Assembly (NCBI GenBank): GCA_016928525.1
Contig: JAFGKO010000115.1
Location: 1 to 27,587 of the forward strand
Direction: 5' to 3'
DNA from: Anaerolineales bacterium
GTDB lineage: Bacteria; Chloroflexota; Anaerolineae; Anaerolineales; Villigracilaceae
DNA length: 27,587 bases
Part shown: positions 1-5,191 of the stretch, one piece after another
Position numbering within the stretch: the first letter of the stretch is position 1
Layout of the letters: the number at the start of each line of letters is the position of its first letter
Program-made: the position numbers and the translations under genes
The notes under the pieces: generated by a model
Told to the model about the DNA's origin: nothing
The model's input: only the letters and a program-made list of their open reading frames with translations
Databases searched by the model: none

Positions 1-58
1 AGTTATTCAAATAGCAACCGAGAGTATGAGCGCGCCTTCCAGGCGCAACATGCCAAAG

Positions 59-77
59 CCACCGCCTTTGGCGGTGG
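59..77 (-). terminator. Hairpin downstream of the broken ATPase gene
   Basis: Two 8-base arms (59-66 and 70-77) pair perfectly around a 3-base loop. On the minus strand the hairpin follows the stop codon of the ATPase fragment by about 25 bases. The T-run after it is poor, so it may be only a weak terminator or a dispersed palindrome. Confidence 0.35.
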
Positions 78-103
78 TAGTTTACTCTTCGTGTCCTTCG
101 TGG

Positions 104-342
104 TTAAAACCCCAACTCCTTCAAATTCTCCGCTTCGGAACGCTTCTTCCCACCACCGAGCAGTTCCTTCCAGAAGTTGTCATCGTAACGTCGTGACTTG
201 ACCGGCAGCGGCATGGGGACACCCCACCCGAGCAGCAGCACTTCTTCCTTGGGTTGTAATCTTGCCAGCATCCCGCGCAGGGCGTCGCGCCCCGAAAGGC
301 CCGAGAGCACGGCATGGATGTCGTCTTCGTCGCCCAGCACGA
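104..342 (-). pseudogene. C-terminal fragment of a HerA-like (DUF87-type) ATPase
   Basis: About 78 residues are readable, ending at a stop codon at 104-106. The stretch LSGLSGRDALRGMLARL followed by QPKEEVLLLGWGVPMP and RRYDDNFWKEL resembles, from memory, the C-terminus of HerA/DUF87 ATPases, hexameric DNA-translocating or helicase-like proteins. No Walker A or B motif is present, and the family is usually several hundred residues long, so this is only the tail. The reading frame loses its resemblance at about 340, exactly where a transposase remnant on the opposite strand begins. I infer that an IS insertion followed by deletion destroyed the gene. The only start codon in the fragment is a GTG at 340, with no ribosome binding site. 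Family assignment is moderately sure; non-function is more certain. Confidence 0.55.
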
Positions 343-429
343 GATTATGAGCGCTTGCCGGAAACCGGCGAAGCCTTCATTTACGTCGCCATGATCCGCC
401 TGATGCTTCGCAGATTGGCCTCCTCGTGA
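343..429 (+). pseudogene. C-terminal remnant of an IS5-family transposase
   Basis: Plus-strand codons from 343 read DYERLPETGEAFIYVAMIRL and continue with MLRRLASS to a TGA at 427-429. This is the characteristic tail of IS5-group transposases, in which a DYE-LPET-EAFIY-AMIRLMLRRL block closes the protein. Only about 28 residues remain. The DDE catalytic residues and the left end of the element are gone. The 5' boundary coincides with the broken end of the ATPase fragment on the other strand. The bases just after the stop may include the old right terminal repeat, but I cannot pair it with a left one. Confidence 0.7.
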
Positions 430-916
430 CTTTTCAGACACTTTTTAACAATGGGGAAAGAAGCGACCATAACTGTACAAATAAATAACTCGACTGTTGT
501 GATTTGGCGGCGGGCTCACCGAATATCATGATGATGTGGCTACCTGCTGCTTGGCAAAAAGGTAAGCAAAGATTTCGTCCATCGATAGACCTTGTTGTAA
601 CTACACATTAACAAACCCAATCAACTTCTCAATAAGTGCTTGGCCTTGCTGGCAACAGGCTTCCCCTCATGGTGTTCAATAGACAGAAGAGAGAAACGAG
701 GCTCTCGCACGCGCGTGCGGGAGCTTTTTTGTTTGTCTGTTATCGCCGCCTTCTGCCACAGGAATGCTTTCTTCATCACCAATAACAGTCTCAATGGGAA
801 AAAACAGACAGTGAAAAACAGGTAACAAATACGCCTTTTGAAGTCGCAAGAAATACTGCTTTGGTCACAATTGTGCCGGATGTGTATCATTTTTTCGAGA
901 GACTACGCCCAATCTA
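430..916. other. Gene-poor stretch between the IS relic and the first riboswitch promoter
   Basis: I see no credible gene here. Open frames on both strands (for example about 621-890 minus and 640-825 plus) lack ribosome binding sites, recognisable motifs and coding character. The only clear structure is the strong terminator-like hairpin at 701-730. An 18-codon minus-strand frame starting at about 583 has no ribosome binding site and no similarity that I recognise. Confidence 0.6.
701..730 (+). terminator. Strong intrinsic-terminator-like hairpin without an upstream gene
   Basis: Arms GCTCTCGCAC and GTGCGGGAGC (one G-T wobble) enclose a GCGC loop and are followed by six T residues at 725-730. 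This is a textbook intrinsic terminator on the plus strand. No plus-strand gene lies upstream within the intact sequence, so it either ends a transcript from the lost IS region, ends a small RNA, or is a relic. Confidence 0.6.
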
Positions 917-945
917 TTGATTTACATACCAAGAAGATGTATTAT
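917..945 (+). promoter_or_regulatory. Promoter of riboswitch-protease unit 1
   Basis: TTGATT at 917-922 and TATTAT at 940-945 are separated by exactly 17 bases, close to the sigma-70 consensus. Transcription would begin near 952, about 50 bases before the aptamer. Confidence 0.6.
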
Positions 946-1004
946 TAAAAGCGTCACTTTAGTGTTACGGTCGGTTGCCTTAAAGGTGTGAATCCCATAT
1001 CCCC

Positions 1005-1092
1005 GAAAAGGCTAACCCATCGTGAGATGGGGGCGCAAAGTCATGGATCTGCGTGTGAAACACGGACATGCAGACCGCCAGACTGCCGAAGG
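1005..1092 (+). promoter_or_regulatory. Cyclic di-GMP-I (GEMM) riboswitch, copy 1
   Basis: The GEMM core is readable. The P1 5' strand is AGGCTAACC. P2 is CCCATC/GATGGG, fully paired and closed by a GTGA tetraloop. The junction is GGCGCAAAGTCATGGATCT, and the 3' side is AGACCGCCAGACTGCCGAA. The GCGCAAAG element and the GNRA loop of P2 are hallmarks of the family, which binds cyclic di-GMP (a variant subclass binds 3',3'-cGAMP). The P2 stem covaries with copies 2 and 3: A-T and T-A pairs here replace G-C and C-A there. It lies in the 5' leader of a secreted protease gene, about 110 bases before its start codon. Confidence 0.88.
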
Positions 1093-1115
1093 TTTTTTGC
1101 TTTGGCAGTTTTGCT
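1083..1115 (+). terminator. Expression-platform terminator of riboswitch copy 1
   Basis: CTGCCGAAG (1083-1091) pairs with CTTTGGCAG (1100-1108), with one wobble, and a T-rich tract follows. The 5' arm is the same sequence that forms the 3' strand of aptamer helix P1. Ligand binding should therefore hold that strand in the aptamer and prevent termination, giving an ON switch. The mechanism is inferred from the overlap. Confidence 0.75.
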
Positions 1116-1123
1116 TTTGTGAG

Positions 1124-1132
1124 AAGGAGGTG
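1124..1132 (+). promoter_or_regulatory. Orphan Shine-Dalgarno-like element, copy 1
   Basis: AAGGAGGTG is a near-perfect complement of the 16S rRNA 3' end, but no start codon follows at a usable distance. The real ribosome binding site (AAGGAG) is at about 1192-1197. The same element occurs after the riboswitch in units 2 and 3. Confidence 0.55.
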
Positions 1133-1203
1133 TTTACCAAAATAACACAAAACTGTAAATATTCATGATTCTTGTTCTGCTCTAAATAGATAAGGAGACA
1201 AAA

Positions 1204-2061
1204 ATGAAAAAGATTGTAATTGCATCAATCCTTGCACTTGCATTGGTGTTGAGTTTAGTTGGCGTGGCGAGTGCGATCACTAATGGGCAGCCAGACGGGG
1301 ATGCCCATCCCTATGTAGGCCTGCTGGTGTTTGACAATGCACCTGGGCATCCTGCTTGGAGCTGCAGTGGCTCTCTGATTGCATCGAACGTTGTCTTGAC
1401 TGCCGGTCACTGTACGGATGGCGCGGTAGCGGCGCGGGTGTGGTTCGAAGAGAAACTCCAAGATGATGATTTTAACTTCATTGTTTCGGATTTCCCATAT
1501 GGGGGAGGAGAGTCCACTGAGGGCACTCCTTATACCAATCCAAAATATCAAAGTGACGAAAATCCATATGGGGGTGGGAATGGCCTTCCCGCCTTCTCTT
1601 ACAGAGATGTGGGGATAGTCGTACTGGATGAACCTGTCGATGTCGGTGGACTTGCTGCTTTACCACAGGCCGGGTTAGTAGACGCTCTCAAGAATAAAAC
1701 TGATATTGACTTTGTGGGTTATGGTGTCCAATATCAACTTCAAATTCCTGGGAATTTGTTACCTACGCCGCCCCCATATTACCGATGGGATGGGTACTAT
1801 AATCGTTTCTATGCTCCCAGCGAGATCGTATCTACGAACTTCGTACATTCCCCTGAGTATATGCGTCTGGCCTTGAATCCGGGCGGAGGAACAGGCGGTA
1901 CTTGCTTTGGTGACTCTGGCGGCCCAGACTTACTAGGCGGTACAAATATTGTTTTGGCCGTCAATTCGTATGTCACGAATATCAATTGTAAGGGTGTTGG
2001 CTATTCCGCTCGTGTTGATGTCCCCGAAGTGCTGGATTGGATTGACGGTTTCATGCCGTAA
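1204..2061 (+). CDS. Secreted S1-family (chymotrypsin-like) serine protease, paralogue 1
   Basis: This is a 285-residue secreted endopeptidase. A Lys-Lys signal peptide runs to about residue 24 and ends VASA, directly followed by ITNG, which matches the activating N-terminus of S1 proteases. The catalytic triad is visible: His69 in TAGHC, Asp135 in RDVGIVVL and Ser238 in GDSGGP. The residue equivalent to chymotrypsin 189 is Gly232, so the S1 pocket is not trypsin-like; small or hydrophobic P1 residues are more likely. Cys54 and Cys70 can form the usual His-loop disulfide. The ATG is preceded by AAGGAG at good spacing. The gene is controlled by the riboswitch at 1005-1092 and ends before a terminator at 2084. 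It is the most divergent of the three paralogues, with a longer middle region rich in Tyr, Pro and Gly. The natural substrate is unknown. Confidence 0.9.
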   Translation: MKKIVIASILALALVLSLVGVASAITNGQPDGDAHPYVGLLVFDNAPGHPAWSCSGSLIASNVVLTAGHCTDGAVAARVWFEEKLQDDDFNFIVSDFPYGGGESTEGTPYTNPKYQSDENPYGGGNGLPAFSYRDVGIVVLDEPVDVGGLAALPQAGLVDALKNKTDIDFVGYGVQYQLQIPGNLLPTPPPYYRWDGYYNRFYAPSEIVSTNFVHSPEYMRLALNPGGGTGGTCFGDSGGPDLLGGTNIVLAVNSYVTNINCKGVGYSARVDVPEVLDWIDGFMP

Positions 2062-2491
2062 AAACAAAGCAACGCAAGATTGGAGGAGCCACCTTTCCAG
2101 GCGGCTCCTTTTTGTTTGTGGGCGCTAATGTTATTGTTGAGCGTAGCATTAGGACTTTATTATCCGGGTGATAAAAATAAATAGTAGGGCCAACACCAAG
2201 GACTGGGCTCTGTACGGTGTTTTCACCCAGCATGGTGGTTTGGGTCACTTCCAGGAAAATTGGCATCTGGTCACCTTTCCACAGGGTTCTGGTTGCGTTT
2301 GTAACAGGATTATCAGGGGTGGGTTGAAATAAGGTCGCGTGAGCAGGGACAGAAGTAGCGGCTTCAACTTGATCAGTCGGAGAAATTTGCGGGGTGGATA
2401 CAGGTGAAGAGAGAATATCATCATCTACATTGGCAGGTTGACAACCAATTACAAGGATTACTAATGAAAAGCAAATCAAGAATTTTTGCAT
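2051..2491 (-). CDS. Small lipoprotein of unknown function
   Basis: The 146-residue product starts with a lipoprotein signal peptide (about residues 1-16) and a lipobox VIGC with the lipidated Cys at 17. A Ser/Thr/Pro-rich linker follows and then a short domain of about 90 residues, with PIFLEVTQTTMLGE and PTIYFYHPDNKVLMLRST as the most protein-like stretches. I recognise no family. It is convergent with protease 1, and its last residues are encoded across the protease terminator, overlapping the protease stop codon by 11 bases. That is odd and may mean the original C-terminus was shorter or frameshifted. No strong ribosome binding site precedes the ATG. The lipobox makes it likely to be real. 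Confidence 0.6.
   Translation of the reverse strand: MQKFLICFSLVILVIGCQPANVDDDILSSPVSTPQISPTDQVEAATSVPAHATLFQPTPDNPVTNATRTLWKGDQMPIFLEVTQTTMLGENTVQSPVLGVGPTIYFYHPDNKVLMLRSTITLAPTNKKEPPGKVAPPILRCFVFTA
2084..2117 (+). terminator. Terminator of protease 1
   Basis: AGGAGCC (2084-2090) and GGCTCCT (2103-2109) pair, with a short inner stem, and five T residues follow. It lies 23 bases after the protease stop codon. Confidence 0.75.
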
Positions 2492-2582
2492 AACCTATCG
2501 TTTCTTATTATATGACGTTCAACAAGGAAGAAGTGTTCCAAATCCATGAACCTTAAAATATCGATAATTTTCATAAAATTGC

Positions 2583-2611
2583 TTGAATTTATCGCAATTT
2601 TGTTATATAGT
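2583..2611 (+). promoter_or_regulatory. Promoter of riboswitch-protease unit 2
   Basis: TTGAAT at 2583-2588 and TATAGT at 2606-2611 are 17 bases apart, with A/T-rich sequence upstream. The start site would be near 2618, about 13 bases before the aptamer. Confidence 0.55.
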
Positions 2612-2630
2612 AGTAGAGTCTGAACCACTC

Positions 2631-2712
2631 GTAAGGGCAGACCCGCCGCGAGACGGGAGCGCAAAGTCATGGATCTGTAAGTGACAAAGTGCAGACCGCC
2701 AGACTGCCGAAG
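2631..2712 (+). promoter_or_regulatory. Cyclic di-GMP-I (GEMM) riboswitch, copy 2
   Basis: The aptamer core is conserved. It has AGGGCAGACCC at the 5' side and a P2 stem CCCGCC/GACGGG with a GCGA tetraloop. The junction is GAGCGCAAAGTCATGGATCT, and the 3' side is AGACCGCCAGACTGCCGAA. It differs from copy 3 by a shorter P3 loop. Eight T residues follow the aptamer immediately, but the pairing arm CTTTGGCAG seen in copies 1 and 3 is missing, so the usual terminator cannot form. The next terminator-like hairpin is about 80 bases downstream. Confidence 0.85.
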
Positions 2713-2789
2713 TTTTTTTTATTCAGCAACGCTTAATGCACAAATCCTGGTTTTGGTATACCTATTCCATTTTCTTTACCGGTAACGCT

Positions 2790-2833
2790 CACGCGCACGG
2801 GTATCTTGCACGCCCTATGCGCGTGTAATTTTT
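2790..2833 (+). terminator. Terminator-like hairpin in the leader of protease 2
   Basis: CACGCGCA (2790-2797) pairs with TGCGCGTG (2818-2825) around an internal region that can pair GGG with CCC, and a T-rich tract (2826-2833) follows. It may be the expression platform of aptamer copy 2, although no overlap with the aptamer is visible. Confidence 0.5.
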
Positions 2834-2840
2834 AAGTTGA

Positions 2841-2849
2841 GAGGAGGTG
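2841..2849 (+). promoter_or_regulatory. Orphan Shine-Dalgarno-like element, copy 2, with possible mini-ORF
   Basis: GAGGAGGTG here runs straight into an ATG (2850-2852) that opens a 9-codon frame ending at 2879. The spacing of about 2 bases is too short for efficient initiation, and copies 1 and 3 have no such frame, so a leader peptide is doubtful. The true ribosome binding site of the protease (AAGGAG) is about 95 bases further on. Confidence 0.5.
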
Positions 2850-2946
2850 ATGCAAAAAACCCTAACCCATATTTTATAACACGTTGATTTCCGCACAAAA
2901 TCAAAATTCTCAGTTAGAAAACCGTACTAAAAAATAAGGAGCAAAA

Positions 2947-3768
2947 ATGAAAAAGGTTGTAATTGCATGGGTACTTTCGCTTGTGCTCGTATTAAGCGTA
3001 GTTGGCGTTGCCAGCGCAGTCACCGATGGGGAATTGGATGGAGATGGCCACCCCCACGTTGTCCTCATACTCATGGAAGTTGATGGTGAACCAGCATTTC
3101 GATGCAGCGGCACGATGATTGCCCCGACATATGTATTGACGGCCGGACATTGCGCTGGAGCCCCAGGTGAATTCAGTGGCATGCGCATTTTCACAGAGTC
3201 AGATGTTGAAGCCGGTATTGGCACAACGAACAATTATCCGTATGCGGGCCCGAACAGCATTGAAGCTGTCCGCTGGGCTGCTCATCCAGATTACCCGGAT
3301 TATCCATTCTATTTCAACGATGTTGGCATGATCGAACTTGCAGAACCATTTGATCCGGGCGTGTTCGGCGAACTCCCCGCTGTAGATTCACTTGACCAAT
3401 ACAAAACCAAACGTGGTTTAAATAAAGTAACTTTCACATCAGTTGGTTATGGACTTCAGGCAAGCTATCCAGACCCAGCATATTTCCTGGCAAGCAATAC
3501 TCGAACACGATATGTAGCACATCCCAAGCTAATCCAGATCAACACGCCTGGCTTCACCGGCGATTTCTCGCTCCTGCTCTCCAATAACCATTCGACCGGC
3601 GGCACCTGTTTTGGCGACTCCGGCGGCCCGAACTTCCTGGAGGACACCAATATCGTCGCTGGTGTGACTTCTTTCGGTCTCAATGGCAACTGCGCCGGCA
3701 CTGGCGGTGTCTTTCGCATGGACCGACAGAATGTTCAGGATTTCGTTTACGACTTCATGAATCCATAA
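2947..3768 (+). CDS. Secreted S1-family serine protease, paralogue 2
   Basis: This is a 273-residue secreted protease. The signal peptide ends VASA at residue 24 and is followed at once by VTDG, an activating-type S1 N-terminus. The triad is His68 (TAGHC), Asp125 (FNDVGMIEL) and Ser225 (GDSGGP). Gly219 occupies the position that sets S1 specificity, arguing against cleavage after Lys or Arg. AAGGAG precedes the ATG. It is clearly the closest relative of paralogue 3: both share DGELDGxxHPHVVL, the FTESDV and AGPNS segments, SLLLSNNH or SMLLSNNH, and CAGTGGVFRMDRQNV near the end. It is transcribed from the promoter at 2583 through riboswitch copy 2 and ends before a perfect hairpin terminator. 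The surrounding duplication also copied part of the response-regulator gene downstream. Confidence 0.92.
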   Translation: MKKVVIAWVLSLVLVLSVVGVASAVTDGELDGDGHPHVVLILMEVDGEPAFRCSGTMIAPTYVLTAGHCAGAPGEFSGMRIFTESDVEAGIGTTNNYPYAGPNSIEAVRWAAHPDYPDYPFYFNDVGMIELAEPFDPGVFGELPAVDSLDQYKTKRGLNKVTFTSVGYGLQASYPDPAYFLASNTRTRYVAHPKLIQINTPGFTGDFSLLLSNNHSTGGTCFGDSGGPNFLEDTNIVAGVTSFGLNGNCAGTGGVFRMDRQNVQDFVYDFMNP

Positions 3769-3802
3769 CATTCGTAGCTGCGAATTACTGAACCAGAACG
3801 TA

Positions 3803-3837
3803 AACAGGCTGACAGCAATTGCTGTCAGCCTGTTTTT
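3803..3837 (+). terminator. Terminator of protease 2
   Basis: AACAGGCTGACAGC and GCTGTCAGCCTGTT form a perfect 14-base stem with an AATT loop, followed by T residues. The same stem core recurs after protease 3, consistent with segmental duplication. Confidence 0.88.
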
Positions 3838-3854
3838 AGTAAGTAATACCTGTA

Positions 3855-3989
3855 CTATATTTCTATTATTTTCTTCTGAATCGCATACTTGATCAACTCC
3901 CCCCGGTCGTGCAGGTCCAGTTTCTGCATCAGGCTGTTGCGGTGCGCCTGTACGGTCTTGATGGAACTTGAAAGCCCTTCATTTTTCAT
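3855..3989 (-). pseudogene. Truncated copy of the NarL-type response-regulator 3' end (44-codon HTH fragment)
   Basis: From ATG 3989 to the TAG at 3855-3857 the minus strand encodes 44 residues: MKNEGLSS, then a stretch matching the last 37 residues of the regulator at 5192-5842 (SIKTVQAHRNSLMQKLDLH through QKKIIEI). The protein sequence is kept while the DNA differs mainly at silent positions. The receiver domain and the first HTH helices are missing. It is a by-product of the duplication that created protease units 2 and 3. Because it begins with an ATG and has no stop, a small HTH peptide is possible. However, there is no ribosome binding site and the fragment lacks part of the DNA-binding fold, so a pseudogene is more likely. 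Confidence 0.8.
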
Positions 3990-4010
3990 AAACCCGTACC
4001 TTTAAACCTG

Positions 4011-4039
4011 TTCAAGCGTCATAAATGATGCCAGACAAT
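4011..4039 (+). promoter_or_regulatory. Possible promoter of riboswitch-protease unit 3
   Basis: TTCAAG at 4011-4016 and GACAAT at 4034-4039 have 17-base spacing, but both boxes are weak matches. A start near 4046 would leave about 17 bases before the aptamer, similar to unit 2. Confidence 0.25.
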
Positions 4040-4062
4040 TTTGTCGGGTTTATTTCGTTTTC

Positions 4063-4162
4063 GATAAAGGCAAACCCGCCGTGAGACGGGGACGCAAAGT
4101 CATGGATCTGTCCGCACGCAGACCACATGTTTGTTGCGCATCAGACCGCCAGACTGCCGAAG
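4063..4162 (+). promoter_or_regulatory. Cyclic di-GMP-I (GEMM) riboswitch, copy 3
   Basis: This is the closest of the three to the textbook consensus. It has AAAGGCAAACCC, then P2 CCCGCC/GACGGG with a GTGA loop. The core is GGGACGCAAAGTCATGGATC, and an extended P3 arm (about 4109-4142) precedes AGACCGCCAGACTGCCGAAG. It sits immediately upstream of a perfect intrinsic terminator that shares its last nine bases. The longer P3 is the main difference from copies 1 and 2. Confidence 0.9.
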
Positions 4163-4185
4163 TTTTTTGCTTTGGCAGTTTTTTT
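4154..4185 (+). terminator. Expression-platform terminator of riboswitch copy 3
   Basis: CTGCCGAAG (4154-4162) pairs with CTTTGGCAG (4170-4178), and seven T residues (4179-4185) follow. The 5' arm is the aptamer's closing strand, so aptamer folding and termination are mutually exclusive. This predicts read-through when ligand is bound. Confidence 0.82.
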
Positions 4186-4197
4186 GTTTACTCAAAG

Positions 4198-4206
4198 AAG
4201 GAGGTG
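4198..4206 (+). promoter_or_regulatory. Orphan Shine-Dalgarno-like element, copy 3
   Basis: AAGGAGGTG occurs about 13 bases after the terminator T-run with no usable start codon after it. The protease's own AAGGAG site is about 60 bases downstream. Confidence 0.55.
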
Positions 4207-4272
4207 CAAACGGAACAAGTCATAATCCATTTACCGATTTCCAAAACCAAATAACAATAAAAAGGAGAAAAA

Positions 4273-5100
4273 ATGAAAAAAATTGTATTTGCATGGACCC
4301 TTACACTTGTATTGCTATTCAGCGTAGTTGGCGTTGCCGGTGCCATCACCGATGGAGAGTTGGATGGAGAAGACCATCCGCATGTGGTTCTCTTGCTTAT
4401 GGAAACGGAGCTTGGATTCAAGTATCGATGTAGCGCGACATTATTATCCCCGACAGTTGTCCTGACAGCCGGACATTGCACCTCAAACTATGGGTACATT
4501 GAGGAAGAGGGTGATTACTCTGCCATGAGGGTCTTCACCGAATCAGATGTTGATAACGGTGATAATAACTATCCAGATGCTGGCCCCAACAGTGTGGAAG
4601 CCGTATCATGGGCTACCCATCCACTTTATGAGACAGATGCATTTTTCGTCCATGATGTTGGCGTTGTGATTCTTGAAGACCCCGGCATTTTTTTGGATGA
4701 ATATGGTGTACTTCCTGAAGTAGATCAGTTCGATGCACTCATGCCAAGCCAGGGACAAAAGGCCGGCTTTACGGCTGTTGGCTATGGCCTTCAGGCAAGC
4801 TTCCCAGATGGCGCTGATTGGAAAACCCAGGCGGACCGCATACGCATGGTTGCTTATCCCCACCTGCTTCAGCTAAATGCGCCGGGAATGACAGGCGATT
4901 ACTCGATGCTGCTTTCGAACAACCACAACACTGGCGGCACCTGTTATGGTGATTCAGGCGGTCCCAATTTCCTGGGCGATACGAACATTGTTGCTGGTGT
5001 TACATCCTTTGGCATGAATGTTTCCTGCGCAGGGACCGGTGGTGTATTCCGCATGGACAGGCAAAATGTGTTAGATTTTGTTACTCCTTTCTTGGAATAA
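4273..5100 (+). CDS. Secreted S1-family serine protease, paralogue 3
   Basis: This is a 275-residue secreted endopeptidase. The signal peptide ends VAGA at residue 24, directly followed by ITDG. The triad is His68 (TAGHC), Asp128 (VHDVGVVIL) and Ser228 (GDSGGP). Gly222 lies at the specificity position, as in the two paralogues. AAAGGAG precedes the ATG at normal spacing. The whole unit of riboswitch with terminator, orphan SD element, protease, hairpin terminator and regulator 3' end is mirrored in unit 2. Expression is predicted to rise with cyclic di-GMP. The gene is convergent with the response regulator at 5192. Substrate unknown; roles in matrix remodelling, predation or nutrient release are all possible and none is shown. 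Confidence 0.92.
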   Translation: MKKIVFAWTLTLVLLFSVVGVAGAITDGELDGEDHPHVVLLLMETELGFKYRCSATLLSPTVVLTAGHCTSNYGYIEEEGDYSAMRVFTESDVDNGDNNYPDAGPNSVEAVSWATHPLYETDAFFVHDVGVVILEDPGIFLDEYGVLPEVDQFDALMPSQGQKAGFTAVGYGLQASFPDGADWKTQADRIRMVAYPHLLQLNAPGMTGDYSMLLSNNHNTGGTCYGDSGGPNFLGDTNIVAGVTSFGMNVSCAGTGGVFRMDRQNVLDFVTPFLE

Positions 5101-5125
5101 CACTCCCAAGTAACATATAAGCACG

Positions 5126-5158
5126 AAACTGGCTGACGATTGCTGTCAGCCAGTTTTT
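5126..5158 (+). terminator. Terminator of protease 3
   Basis: AAACTGGCTGAC (5126-5137) pairs with GTCAGCCAGTTT (5145-5156) across a 7-base loop, followed by T residues. It lies between convergent genes and may also slow transcription from the minus strand. Confidence 0.82.
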
Positions 5159-5191
5159 ATATAGGTAGCTCCGGGCACTCGACCGCCCAAG

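Noticed and set aside
621..890. Minus-strand 89-codon frame
   Set aside because: No ribosome binding site or motif, and it crosses a strong terminator hairpin.
2850..2879. 9-codon leader peptide after riboswitch 2
   Set aside because: SD to ATG spacing too short, and no equivalent frame in units 1 and 3; kept only as a note.
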